A DNA stretch of 64,000 bases from Rhodothermia bacterium (GCA_030427885.1 JAUICM010000004.1:124001-188000); one strand, 5' to 3'. Shown: positions 33,624 to 43,259, counted from the stretch's first letter. Notes: generated from the sequence alone by a model not told the origin. Made by a program: numbers and translations.

Positions 33624-34249
33624 TGAGCATTGTTCAGAGCAATGAACGAAGTTCCGGTGACAAAAGGCAGCGCATCAAGGACTTTCATTGCCTTCCGTTC
33701 TTCATCAACCTTAGTCCGAATAATTACAGACCTTGGAGTGAACATCATTAGTTTGATACCAATAGTGTTATTAGCGCTTACAAAGCCTTCAGCCATTTGC
33801 TCTGTAACATAATATTTAAATGTAATTTGATTGGTAATCATGCTGGTCATAGATCTGAATCGTTTTCGCGCAGCTGCAGAGTCTTCAGCACTCATGTTTT
33901 GATTTTTAACCATTCTTTGAAAAACGTCCTCATTCCAACCTTTGTTGCTGGATTGAATGCTTTCAACATATGGATGCCTGGCCAATCGGGATATTTCCTG
34001 AGACTCATGTTCTCCAATAAAATAACCCCTGAGCGGAAAGATATCCTCTTTTAGAATTTCATAGCCCAAAGCTGAAATTTGCTGGTCAATAAAAGCGGGT
34101 GCAACGGTGTCTGATAGGGAAACATGTACTGCCCCTTTAGTAAAATTATATTTTCCCGGAGGAAGTGTGGCAATACTATCTGTATCCGTTTGTGCATATA
34201 CCGAATAAGAAATAAGAAGAGTGGAAAAGATCAAGAGAGATTTCAGCAT
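33620..34249 (-). CDS. secreted protein with two inhibitor-I9-like modules, paralog 2
   Basis: A 209-residue signal-peptide protein of the same size and layout as its neighbour. Module 1 reads VHVSLSDTVAPAFIDQQIS, YFIGEHESQEISRLARHPYVESI. Module 2 reads ITFKYYVTEQMAEGF, SVIIRTKVDEERKAM, LDALPFVTGTSFIAL. The signal peptide (LLIFSTLLISYSVYAQT) is clean. It is the middle gene of the three and is translationally coupled to the next one (ATGA overlap). Confidence 0.8.
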   Translation of the reverse strand: MLKSLLIFSTLLISYSVYAQTDTDSIATLPPGKYNFTKGAVHVSLSDTVAPAFIDQQISALGYEILKEDIFPLRGYFIGEHESQEISRLARHPYVESIQSSNKGWNEDVFQRMVKNQNMSAEDSAAARKRFRSMTSMITNQITFKYYVTEQMAEGFVSANNTIGIKLMMFTPRSVIIRTKVDEERKAMKVLDALPFVTGTSFIALNNAQ

Positions 34250-34286
34250 ACAGACTTTAAATGTTTAAGAAGTAGGTGTGATCCGG

Positions 34287-34853
34287 TTAAGGTTGATTGG
34301 GCACAATAGTGGCCTTATTCACATATATCAAAGCCTCCAGATCGGAAACCAAGCGCTCGGGAGTCCAGTATTTCGTGGTTATGATAACCGATTTCTTAAT
34401 TCTCGGCTCAAGTTGAATGTTATACCCCGAGTGGATAGTCAAAAACTTGTGAATCATTTCATCTGAAGCCGTACGCTTAAAATGGATCTTGATCACAGGT
34501 TCAAGGTCAGCAAAGGGTTCCTGATAGGGATGCTCAACCGTGATCTCATCCACAAAAGGATGATACATCATTCGGAGCAGGTCGTCGTCGGAAACGGGTT
34601 CCTGAATGACAGCTTCAACCTGTTTGAGATTGGCTTCAATAACACGATAACGGAATAACCGGAAATAATGAGAGATCAATTCTGGTGAAACAGTATCGGT
34701 GAGTTGTAAATAAACGGTGGCTGTTGGTTTGTATGAAAACCCGGTACCATGGTAACTGGGCGGACGCGTCTGTGGGATAACACTGCCGGAAATAAACAAC
34801 ATGAATGCTGCTGTAATGGCGGCCCTAAAAGAAAGTGTGGCAAATCGGTTCAA
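34287..34853 (-). CDS. secreted protein with two inhibitor-I9-like modules, paralog 1
   Basis: A 188-residue protein, shortest and most diverged of the three. Module 1 has VYLQLTDTVSPELISHY and LLRMMYHPFVDEITVE. Module 2 has IKIHFKRTASDEMIHKF, SVIITTKYW and LEALIYVNKATIVPN. The start at 34853 is a TTG without a ribosome-binding site, kept because a later ATG at 34802 would remove most of the signal peptide (AAITAAFMLFISGSVIPQ). It is the first gene of the cluster, 37 bases upstream of paralog 2. Confidence 0.72.
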   Translation of the reverse strand: MNRFATLSFRAAITAAFMLFISGSVIPQTRPPSYHGTGFSYKPTATVYLQLTDTVSPELISHYFRLFRYRVIEANLKQVEAVIQEPVSDDDLLRMMYHPFVDEITVEHPYQEPFADLEPVIKIHFKRTASDEMIHKFLTIHSGYNIQLEPRIKKSVIITTKYWTPERLVSDLEALIYVNKATIVPNQP

Positions 34854-35041
34854 GTTGCAGATTTTAATTGGATATGAAACGAAGGATCAGGCTAAAAATT
34901 TTGCTAATACTTCTATATGTCAGTTTATATTCCGGTTATGAAATAAGAGATACACAAATAAACTATAAATCAGGAAATACAAAAGAGTGAAAAAGCTCGT
35001 ATTTTCAGGGCTCTTTAAATCCAGAAGACCAGATAAAAAAT

Positions 35042-36652
35042 ATGTCAAAGACGGCCGCAGCCGATACAGAAATACTTAGCGAAGCAAAGAAACGAAGAAC
35101 CTTTGCGATCATATCTCACCCGGATGCCGGTAAGACAACCCTTACCGAGAAGCTGTTGCTGTATGGTGGAGCGATCCATGAGGCGGGATCAGTTCGTGCA
35201 AGGAAAGCCGCACATCATGCTGCATCAGACTGGATGGCTATCGAGAAAGAGCGCGGAATCTCGGTTACTTCTTCTGTAATGCGCTTCGAGAAGGACGGCA
35301 TCAAATACAACCTGCTGGACACACCGGGCCACAAAGACTTCTCGGAAGATACCCTGAGAACATTGGTAGCGGCCGATTCGGGTTTGATGGTGATCGATGT
35401 GGCTAAAGGAGTGGAGGAACAAACTGAAAAATTATTTGAGGTTTGTAAGCTACGCGAAGTGCCGGTTATAACTTTTGTGAATAAATGTGATCGTCCCGGG
35501 ATGGATCCGCTTGAAGTGCTGAGCAATGTGGAATCAAAACTGGGAATTGAAGCATTACCTGCAAGCTGGCCCATGGGATACGGGCAGAAATTTCAGGGTA
35601 TTTATGATGTGCTGGGTAAGAGAGTTCACGTGTATGAAAAGACCGATCACGGAACCAAGAAAGCCGCCACGGAGATCATGGATGTAGAAGACGCTCTCGC
35701 ACAAAGTAATTTGTCGGAAGCTGAGAAAGATGCCTTCCGGGAAGAGCTGATGCTCATCGAGGATATGTATCCGAATATGGATAAGGAATTGTATAGCTCC
35801 GGTAAAGTGACACCTGTGTTCTTTGGTTCAGCGTTGAATAACTTCGGACTGGATGTGTTTCTGAATTACTTCCATCAGCTTGCTCCGCAACCACAGGGTT
35901 ATGAGCAGGCAGAGGGAGGAGAGCGGGATCTTTCGGAAGGATTCTCAGGATTCATTTTTAAGATGCAGGCCAACATGAATCCGGGTCACCGTGATTGCGC
36001 CGCATTTATCCGGGTAGCTTCCGGGAAATTTCAGCGCGGACAGGAAGTTGTAGTTTCCAGTACCGGACGCAAGATCAAAATGGCAACGCCACATACATTG
36101 ATGGGTGATGAGCGCCAATTGATGGAAGAGGCTTTCCCGGGTGATATTGTCTCGATCTTCAATCCTGGCGATTTCAGGATCGGAAGTACTATTTATGAGA
36201 AAAATCCCGTGCGTTTTGATGTGATCCCGCTGTTTACTCCGGAGCATTTTCAGAAAGTGGCGACTAAAGATCCTTTCAAGAGAAAACAACTTCGTGAAGG
36301 ACTGAGACAACTTTCAGAGGAAGGCGTGGTTCATGTATTTGAGGTACCGAATGGTGTGGGTAACGAATTACTGTTGGGTACAGTTGGTGTTCTTCAGTTT
36401 GAGGTTGTGGAACACAGAATGAAAGAGGAATATGGGGTGGAACTGGTGAAAACACCGGTCTCATATTACTGCGCGAGGTGGCTGCCAAACGACAGAAATG
36501 ATGTAATTGAGAAACTGGAATCGAGCTACTCAACTCATGTCACCAAAGACATGGAAGAAAATCCGATCGTGCTCTTCGATTCCATGTATGCCCTAAATCA
36601 GGGAGAAGAGAAAGTAGGCGCCGAAAATCTCTTCAAGTTCAAGCAAGGGTAA
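35042..36652 (+). CDS. prfC: peptide chain release factor 3
   Basis: A 536-residue translational GTPase. G1 SHPDAGKTTLTEKL, a switch region with the DWMAIEKERGISV motif typical of RF3, G3 DTPGHKDFSEDT and G4 NKCDR are present. The domains continue to the end with the RF3 C-terminal region (PNGVGNELLLGTVGVLQFEVV). It removes RF1 and RF2 from the ribosome after termination. Length is normal. It stands alone, followed by a long inverted repeat. Confidence 0.95.
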   Translation: MSKTAAADTEILSEAKKRRTFAIISHPDAGKTTLTEKLLLYGGAIHEAGSVRARKAAHHAASDWMAIEKERGISVTSSVMRFEKDGIKYNLLDTPGHKDFSEDTLRTLVAADSGLMVIDVAKGVEEQTEKLFEVCKLREVPVITFVNKCDRPGMDPLEVLSNVESKLGIEALPASWPMGYGQKFQGIYDVLGKRVHVYEKTDHGTKKAATEIMDVEDALAQSNLSEAEKDAFREELMLIEDMYPNMDKELYSSGKVTPVFFGSALNNFGLDVFLNYFHQLAPQPQGYEQAEGGERDLSEGFSGFIFKMQANMNPGHRDCAAFIRVASGKFQRGQEVVVSSTGRKIKMATPHTLMGDERQLMEEAFPGDIVSIFNPGDFRIGSTIYEKNPVRFDVIPLFTPEHFQKVATKDPFKRKQLREGLRQLSEEGVVHVFEVPNGVGNELLLGTVGVLQFEVVEHRMKEEYGVELVKTPVSYYCARWLPNDRNDVIEKLESSYSTHVTKDMEENPIVLFDSMYALNQGEEKVGAENLFKFKQG

Positions 36653-36659
36653 AAATTAT

Positions 36660-36727
36660 CAATTAAGAATGTTTCAATTAACAATGAAGACTTCATTATT
36701 AATTGATCATTGAACAATTCTTAATTG
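36660..36727. terminator. long imperfect inverted repeat between prfC and the metzincin gene
   Basis: CAATTAAGAATGTTTCAATT... on the left arm pairs with ...AATTGATCATTGAACAATTC and TTAATTG on the right, about 30 bases per arm with a few mismatches. It lies between two convergent genes and probably ends both, although the stem is AT-rich. Confidence 0.55.
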
Positions 36728-36729
36728 AA

Positions 36730-37497
36730 CTACTTTCCCCCATTGGCTTGCAGGTCCTGAATGCAGTTTTTGTCGAGATCAGGGATAGATCCTCCGGTCA
36801 GATTCCCCATCAGATCTGTAGTTTGGATGGCCCAGTACATCAGGCAATTTTCGTTGTTGCAGTGTTTTTCATGCTCCCCGTCTTCATGGTTTGTCACCAT
36901 TGATGAACCCGTATCTACCAGTCCCAGAATGTGACCGAATTCATGCATTAAAACAGAGCTCTCCACGGTTGCTGCACTGGGTTGACCGAAACCACCGGTG
37001 TTTTGCTTGATCACACCTTCAAACAAGGCCATGGAAGTATTGAAATAGGCAACACCAAGTACATTTTCCTGCTGATAAGGGGCATCGAGGATAATAAAGT
37101 ATGCAGCCAGAGTTTTATCCTCGGTAAAGGAATCCCGATGTTCTTTCTCAATTTCATAGACCTGTTGTGTGGTGAAGGAGCTCATTCCCGGGGAGCTTAT
37201 TTCATCGTCAAGAACAATGGAAATACCTCCGGGTTTATTCAGTCGGGATTCCAGAAAGCTCTGAAGGTTGTTCAATGCAGTCTGGGAAGGTTGATATCCT
37301 GAAACATAATCTACCTCGATCTCAAGGCGGGTATAATCAGAGCTAAGAAGATCAGCGGAAGAAGCTCCAACGGATAAAGTATGTGAGTAAGAGTTTTTAT
37401 TGTCTCCCGGACTTTCAGAACACCCCATTATAAGAAGCAGTCCGAAAAGAAATACAATACTGGTAGTTTTAAACATGGTTCTAATAAGATTGAACAT
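36730..37497 (-). CDS. metzincin-like zinc metallopeptidase lipoprotein
   Basis: About 256 residues from the ATG at 37497; a TTG at 37509 and an ATG at 37476 are alternatives. The signal peptide ends in a lipobox (LLLIMGCSES). The body contains the extended zinc motif HEFGHILGLVDTG, where a third His or Asp ligand follows the glycine, as in metzincins, and a downstream NCLMYW segment that may supply the Met-turn. A cluster with His and Cys (HEDGEHEKHCNNENC) between them is unusual. It is predicted to be an envelope-anchored protease; substrate unknown. Confidence 0.78.
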   Translation of the reverse strand: MFNLIRTMFKTTSIVFLFGLLLIMGCSESPGDNKNSYSHTLSVGASSADLLSSDYTRLEIEVDYVSGYQPSQTALNNLQSFLESRLNKPGGISIVLDDEISSPGMSSFTTQQVYEIEKEHRDSFTEDKTLAAYFIILDAPYQQENVLGVAYFNTSMALFEGVIKQNTGGFGQPSAATVESSVLMHEFGHILGLVDTGSSMVTNHEDGEHEKHCNNENCLMYWAIQTTDLMGNLTGGSIPDLDKNCIQDLQANGGK

Positions 37498-37656
37498 TCT
37501 TCTAAACAAAGAAAAACGGTAATTGTTCCATGGGATTGATTGATACTATTTTGACCCGTTTGCTATTAAAGTATCAGTGATAGTAAAAAATGGTCTTGTT
37601 TGGGATGTCCAGTCTTGACAACTTCGCAGGTAGTTTGATAACAAAATTAAGGGTTG

Positions 37657-38127
37657 ATGAGTCTTAATATAATAGAAGCGGATCTTGAAAATTCGGGACA
37701 TGCGGAGCATATCTTATTTCTGACCAATACCTATGCCATGGATATTATGGGTGGAGGAAAACCACTAAAGGATTCGGTTCAGCAAAATCTGGTTGAAGGC
37801 ATGAAAAAGATGCCGACGGCTGTTGTATTTATCGCTTATGAAGATGATAAGCCGGTCGGGATTGCAAACTGCTTTTATGGGTATTCAACCTTCTATGCCA
37901 AGAAACTTATCAATATTCATGATCTGGGCGTAGTTCCTGAAGCCCGGGGTAAAGGAGTTGGAGCGGCACTTATTCAAGCGGTTTCTGAGAAAGCCAAAGC
38001 TACAGATTGTTGTAAAGTGACGCTGGAAGTTCTGGAAAATAATCCGGCGCGTAGATTATATGAGCGGCAGGGTTTCGAATATGGTGATCCCCACTATTTC
38101 TTCATGTCTAAATATCTGGAGAAATGA
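37657..38127 (+). CDS. GNAT-family N-acetyltransferase, paralog 1
   Basis: A 156-residue protein from the ATG at 37657 with AAGGG upstream. The GNAT core is clear: VFIAYEDDKPVGIANCF, the acetyl-CoA loop VVPEARGKGVGAALI, VTLEVLENNPARRLYERQGF. It is clearly paralogous to the gene at 43500 (shared IHD-V-P-ARG-GVG and RRLYER-GFEYG patterns). The ATG of the GH2 gene overlaps its TGA, so the two are translated together. Confidence 0.9.
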   Translation: MSLNIIEADLENSGHAEHILFLTNTYAMDIMGGGKPLKDSVQQNLVEGMKKMPTAVVFIAYEDDKPVGIANCFYGYSTFYAKKLINIHDLGVVPEARGKGVGAALIQAVSEKAKATDCCKVTLEVLENNPARRLYERQGFEYGDPHYFFMSKYLEK

Positions 38128-40685
38128 AGGGTTCGGAGTTTGAAGCAAAAGGCCCCCCTCTGTCTCCCCCTTTAAAATGGGGAGTACCCGGGAATTTGGA
38201 TTCAGATTTTATCAAGGATTTACCTTCTTCCTATGAAGGAAATAGGACATGGAATAGGTCAGTATTGTGGAGAAATTTACTTGTTTCAGTATGGGTGTTA
38301 TTTACAATTAGCTGCAGTTCAAAAAATTATAATCCAGTCCGATCTGTTCAGGAGTTCAACAATGACTGGCAGTTTACTTTAGATGAGATTAAAGACATTT
38401 ATCACATAAACGACCCTGAAATAAATTGGAGAACACTGAACCTTCCCCACGACTGGAGTATTGAAGGTGAATTCAGTCCGGATCATCCGGCCGGAGTAGG
38501 CGGGGGAGCGTTGCCGGGAGGAACAGGTTGGTACAAGAAAAATTTCTTTATTGAGGAATCTGATTCCTCAAAACTAACAGCCATTCGATTTGATGGTGTG
38601 TATATGAATAGCGAGGTCTGGATAAACGGGAAGTATTTAGGGAAAAGGCCAAACGGTTATATTGGGTTCTCTTACAACCTTTCTGAATACTTACTATTTG
38701 GTGAGGACAATCAAATAGTGGTAAAAGTAGATAATTCCCAGCAACCAAACTCCCGATGGTATTCCGGCTCGGGGATCTACAGGAATGTGTGGCTTATCAA
38801 AACCAATAAAGTGCATGTGGCAGAAAACGGCACCTATGTGACTACCCCGGAGATCTCGGAATCAGAGGTAAAAGTATCAGTGGAAACAACACTGGAAAAT
38901 AGTAGTGATAATACAAAGGCAGGAGTTCTTGTCAATGAGGTAGTGCGCAAGGGTGATATCCTGAGTAATGTGGAGTATGAATTTACCCTTGGACCCGAGC
39001 AGAAAATTGAAGTACAACAGTTCCTGAAAATTCCAGACCCGAAGCTGTGGAGTGTTCGGGATCCAGAGTTGTATGAGGTTCAAACTTACATTGAAATTGA
39101 TGGCAGGAAAGTGGATTCTTATAAAACCAGCTTTGGGATCCGAAGTTTTGAGTTTGATCTGGATAAAGGATTTATACTGAACGGTGAACAGGTCAAAATT
39201 AAAGGAGTTAATAACCACCATGATCTGGGTGCCTTGGGAGCTGCTGTAAACAAAAGAGCAATAGAGCGTCAGCTAGAGATCCTGAAGGATATGGGCGTGA
39301 ATGCCATTCGAACCTCCCACAATCCACCGGCACCGGAACTTCTGGAGCTCACAGATAAAATGGGTTTTATCGTGATGGATGAAGCCTTCGATGTTTGGAA
39401 GAGATCAAAAGTGGAATTCGATTACGGAATTTACTGGGACGAATGGCACGAAAGAGATCTAAGAGATTTTATTAAACGTGACCGAAATCATCCGAGTGTG
39501 ATCATTTGGAGTATCGGGAATGAGATATTGGAACAATGGGGTGATCCAGCTGGAACCACGATCGCAAAAGAGCTCAGGGAAATAGTAAGAAGCCTGGACA
39601 CCACCCGAGTAATCACAGACGGAATGAATCCTCCTGGTCCGGGAAATACCATTGCAAGCTCAGGTGTTCTGGATGTGATCGGGTATAATTATCATCACGA
39701 AATGTATCCGGATCATTACGGGCAATATCCGAATACACCTATGATCGGAACGGAAACAACGTCTGCTTTGGCAACACGGGGTAGCTATGACATTTATCTC
39801 CCGTCAGATTCAATTCGCAGGTGGCCGGTACGATGGGATATACTTTTTGAAGATGGAAACCCAGGGAACACTGTTTCGGCCTATGACCATGTGAGTGCTC
39901 CCTGGGGTTCAACACACGAAGAGACCTGGAAAGTGGTAAAGAAACACGATTTCATTTCAGGAATGTTTATCTGGACGGGTTTCGATTACATCGGAGAACC
40001 TACACCTTATGTATGGCCATCGCGCAGTTCCTATTTCGGAGTGGTTGATCTGGCCGGATTTCCAAAAGACAGTTATTACATGTATCAGAGCGAATGGACC
40101 GATAAAGAAGTGCTACACATTTTTCCACACTGGAACTGGAGTCCCGGAGATACGGTGGATATATGGGCGTATTATAACCACGCGGACGAGGTTGAGCTAT
40201 TCCTGAACGGTGAGTCACTTGGAATAATATCCAAAGAAGGCGATGATATGCATGTATCATGGAGAGTGCCGTTTACACCGGGCACATTGAAAGCGATCTC
40301 CCGAAAGTCAGGTAGCGTAGTGCAGACCAAAGAGATACATACCGCAGGGGCTCCGGGTCAGATAAGATTAGAATCAGACAGGGAAGTGATTACTGCTGAT
40401 GGTAAAGACCTTTCCTTTGTTACAGTGAGCGTCTTGGACAATGATGGCAATTTAGTGCCCAAGGCATCAAACCGGGTAAAGTTTGAAGTGGAAGGGCCCG
40501 GGTTTATAGCAGGAGTTGATAATGGTGATCAAACAAGTCATGAGTCATTTAAGTCCAATCAAAGAGAAGTATTTAATGGTTTGGCTTTAGTTATAATACA
40601 GTCATCAGGTGAACAGGGGCCGATTAAATTAAGAGCAGTTTCGGAAGGACTGGTAAGCGCAGAAATTACAATAAGAACTAAATAA
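38124..40685 (+). CDS. glycoside hydrolase family 2 beta-galactosidase-type lipoprotein
   Basis: An 853-residue enzyme. Family 2 sugar-binding, Ig-like and TIM-barrel domains are followed by C-terminal beta domains (DUF4982-like region after about 640 and an Ig-like tail). Acid/base E467 is in IWSIGNE and the nucleophile E544 in IGTETTSA. It removes terminal galactose or related beta-linked sugars. A lipobox (FTISCS, Cys64) implies export, but the first 24 codons run through an intergenic repeat (38148-38195). The true start may be the overlapping ATG at 38124 or a later non-ATG codon such as TTG at 38265. Confidence 0.88.
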   Translation: MKGSEFEAKGPPLSPPLKWGVPGNLDSDFIKDLPSSYEGNRTWNRSVLWRNLLVSVWVLFTISCSSKNYNPVRSVQEFNNDWQFTLDEIKDIYHINDPEINWRTLNLPHDWSIEGEFSPDHPAGVGGGALPGGTGWYKKNFFIEESDSSKLTAIRFDGVYMNSEVWINGKYLGKRPNGYIGFSYNLSEYLLFGEDNQIVVKVDNSQQPNSRWYSGSGIYRNVWLIKTNKVHVAENGTYVTTPEISESEVKVSVETTLENSSDNTKAGVLVNEVVRKGDILSNVEYEFTLGPEQKIEVQQFLKIPDPKLWSVRDPELYEVQTYIEIDGRKVDSYKTSFGIRSFEFDLDKGFILNGEQVKIKGVNNHHDLGALGAAVNKRAIERQLEILKDMGVNAIRTSHNPPAPELLELTDKMGFIVMDEAFDVWKRSKVEFDYGIYWDEWHERDLRDFIKRDRNHPSVIIWSIGNEILEQWGDPAGTTIAKELREIVRSLDTTRVITDGMNPPGPGNTIASSGVLDVIGYNYHHEMYPDHYGQYPNTPMIGTETTSALATRGSYDIYLPSDSIRRWPVRWDILFEDGNPGNTVSAYDHVSAPWGSTHEETWKVVKKHDFISGMFIWTGFDYIGEPTPYVWPSRSSYFGVVDLAGFPKDSYYMYQSEWTDKEVLHIFPHWNWSPGDTVDIWAYYNHADEVELFLNGESLGIISKEGDDMHVSWRVPFTPGTLKAISRKSGSVVQTKEIHTAGAPGQIRLESDREVITADGKDLSFVTVSVLDNDGNLVPKASNRVKFEVEGPGFIAGVDNGDQTSHESFKSNQREVFNGLALVIIQSSGEQGPIKLRAVSEGLVSAEITIRTK

Positions 40686-40714
40686 CGAGTCGTTAGTAAA
40701 ACGGGATAAGAACA

Positions 40715-43078
40715 ATGAAAAAGTTAAGCATATTACTAGGAGCATTAGCGGTAGTTTTAATGTACTCCAACAGCTTTGCCCAGCTTCAGGGAACGGATGT
40801 GTTGAATGAGCCAACGGATATTTCATCTGATTTTTCAGATTACCGGAACACCTATTATGTGGCGGAGGAGTTGTCTTCTTTTGATCCGAAAACAGCGAAA
40901 GGGACCATCAAATACAATAGGTATGAGTATTCGACGGCGATGGCCTTTAATAACCTGCTGTCGCGATTAAGTCCGGTTAATGCGAATGAGTTTCCCGGAA
41001 CGGAGTATGCAGCTTCTCCTGAACTTCCGTTCTCGATTCAGTTTGTAAGTGACCGAACGTTCAGGATCAAAGCGACATCCGGACCACAATATGTGAGTAA
41101 TGAGCCATCACTCATGCTTGTAACTGGAACTGCTCCGGATAATATGTCGGCATGGAAATATGCAAAAGTAGAAGGCGGACATTCTTACACCAGCGCTCAT
41201 GGTAAAGTGGTGATCACAGAAAAGCCATGGCATGTATACATTTATGATGAAGAAGGAAAATTGCTAACCAGCACAGTCCATGTGTCAGATGTCTCAAACA
41301 CATTTACCCCGGTAACTCCATTTTCTTATGTTCGCCGGGCAAGTGATTACTCCCGCAGTTATGCCGCATCAATGTCATTATCGCCAGGGGAAAAGATATT
41401 CGGCTTCGGGGAATCATTTACAGAGTTCAACAAGCGCGGACAGAAAGTGGTGCTTTGGGTGGATGATGCCAACGGGACTCAAAACGAGACCATGTACAAG
41501 CCCATTCCATTCTACATGAGCAGCCGTGGATATGGCGTGTTCATGCATCATACTACTCCTATTTCCGTGGATGTCGGAAAATATTACAGTCCAGTTAATA
41601 CTATGATGATCGGAGATGATGAGCTGGATCTGTTTTATTTCATTGGTGATCCAAAAGATATTCTGGATGAATACACCGACCTCACCGGAAAAGCACCAAT
41701 GCCGCCGCTATGGACCTTTGGTTTCTGGATGAGCCGCATCACTTATTTTTCAGAAGCAGATGGACGTGAAGTGATCAGCAAGCTCAGAGAAGAAAAGATC
41801 CCTTCAGATGTGATCCATTTTGATACCGGCTGGTTTGGAGTGGATTGGAGAGCTGATTACATCTTCCCAAAAGACCGGTTTCCGAATCCGAAGAAAATGA
41901 TCAGCGATTTTAAAGATGAGGGATTCCATATCTCACTCTGGCAGCTTCCATATATGACACCAAAGAATAAACTGTATGATGAGCTGGTGGAGAATGGATA
42001 CGCCATCAAAGACAGAAAAGGAAATATCCCTGTTGAAGATGCGATCATTGATTTTTCCAATCCTGGTGCAGTGAAATGGTATCAGGAAAAACTACGCCCG
42101 CTCATCGAGATGGGTGTGGGCGCGATCAAAGTAGATTTTGGAGAGGCAGCTCCTGAAGAGGGATTATATGCTTCCGGTAAAACGGGGTTTTATGAGCATA
42201 ACCTGTACCCGTTGCGCTATAATAAAGCTGTATCAGATCTGACCCGGGAAGTGAATGGGGAAGGATTCATCTGGGCCAGAAGTACCTGGGCTGGAAGTCA
42301 GCGTTATCCGGTGCACTGGGGTGGTGATCCGGCGACCACCACTTCTGCAATGGCAGCGACCCTGAGGGCAGGATTGTCCATCGGATTGAGTGGGTTCACA
42401 TTCTGGAGCCATGATATTGGTGGCTTTGTAACAGCGACGCCCGAAGATGTGTACCGTCTCTGGACTCCATTTGGAATGCTGACCTCTCATGTGCGATCGC
42501 ACGGAAATCCGCCAACCGAACCCTGGGAGTACAGCGATGAGTTTCTGGACGGATTCCGAAAAGCGGATAACATGAGATATAAATTGATGCCATATATCTA
42601 TTCACAAGCGAAAGAAAGTTCAGAACAGGGTATTCCGATGTTCCGTGCACTCTTTGTAGAATTTCCGGATGATGCTGGTTCCTGGCTCATCGATAATCAA
42701 TACATGTTCGGTTCGGATATGTTGGTGGCACCTCTGTTCGATAACTCTGGTGAACGCGACGTGTATCTGCCGGATGGAAAATGGATCGATTATCAAAGCG
42801 GTGAGGTGTACGATGAGGGCTGGCATACCATTGAAGCCGGGGAGATTCCGATCATAGCCCTGATCAAAGATGGAAGTATCATTCCTCATATCGAACTGGC
42901 TCAATCAACAAAGTATATGGATTGGTCGAAGATCCGGCTGAAAGTCTATTCAACCACTGGAACCGCAGATGGAATTTTGTTTACTCCGGATTCTGATAGA
43001 ATTGAAACGATCTCGGTTCAGGATAAAAAGCTGTCCAAAAACCCATACGGCCGAAAAGTAAGCTTTACCGTGGAGTAA
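40715..43078 (+). CDS. glycoside hydrolase family 31, probable alpha-xylosidase
   Basis: A 787-residue enzyme with a signal peptide (to about SFAQ). The GH31 layout runs N-terminal beta domain, TIM barrel with FWMSRITYFSE and HFDTGWFGVDWRADY, nucleophile D474 in IKVDFGE, acid D538 in VHWGGDPA, then proximal and distal beta domains. The HFDTGWF motif and the pairing with a beta-galactosidase suggest removal of xylosyl units from galactosylated xyloglucan-type oligosaccharides, but alpha-glucosidase activity cannot be excluded. It lies 29 bases after the GH2 gene. Confidence 0.88.
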   Translation: MKKLSILLGALAVVLMYSNSFAQLQGTDVLNEPTDISSDFSDYRNTYYVAEELSSFDPKTAKGTIKYNRYEYSTAMAFNNLLSRLSPVNANEFPGTEYAASPELPFSIQFVSDRTFRIKATSGPQYVSNEPSLMLVTGTAPDNMSAWKYAKVEGGHSYTSAHGKVVITEKPWHVYIYDEEGKLLTSTVHVSDVSNTFTPVTPFSYVRRASDYSRSYAASMSLSPGEKIFGFGESFTEFNKRGQKVVLWVDDANGTQNETMYKPIPFYMSSRGYGVFMHHTTPISVDVGKYYSPVNTMMIGDDELDLFYFIGDPKDILDEYTDLTGKAPMPPLWTFGFWMSRITYFSEADGREVISKLREEKIPSDVIHFDTGWFGVDWRADYIFPKDRFPNPKKMISDFKDEGFHISLWQLPYMTPKNKLYDELVENGYAIKDRKGNIPVEDAIIDFSNPGAVKWYQEKLRPLIEMGVGAIKVDFGEAAPEEGLYASGKTGFYEHNLYPLRYNKAVSDLTREVNGEGFIWARSTWAGSQRYPVHWGGDPATTTSAMAATLRAGLSIGLSGFTFWSHDIGGFVTATPEDVYRLWTPFGMLTSHVRSHGNPPTEPWEYSDEFLDGFRKADNMRYKLMPYIYSQAKESSEQGIPMFRALFVEFPDDAGSWLIDNQYMFGSDMLVAPLFDNSGERDVYLPDGKWIDYQSGEVYDEGWHTIEAGEIPIIALIKDGSIIPHIELAQSTKYMDWSKIRLKVYSTTGTADGILFTPDSDRIETISVQDKKLSKNPYGRKVSFTVE

Positions 43079-43158
43079 GAGTAGGCGTGACCCTCTCCTT
43101 TGTTTCCTATCCCGGGAGAGGAAGAAGCGTTGTACTATTTCAGGAAGATATCAAAGAG

Positions 43159-43236
43159 CGTCCCCTCCATTGGAGGGGATTGAGGGGTGGGTTCATCGCG
43201 GCACTGACCTATCTCCTAAACCCCTCAAAAGGAGAC
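43159..43236. repeat. family B repeat, short version
   Basis: TCCCCTCCATTGGAGGGGAT at 43160-43179 forms one hairpin. After GAGGGGTGGGT the copy closes with AACCCCTCAAAAGGAGAC (43219-43236). It lies directly before a family A copy at 43260. Confidence 0.6.
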
Positions 43237-43259
43237 TGCTACTGAATCCACTTTCATTA

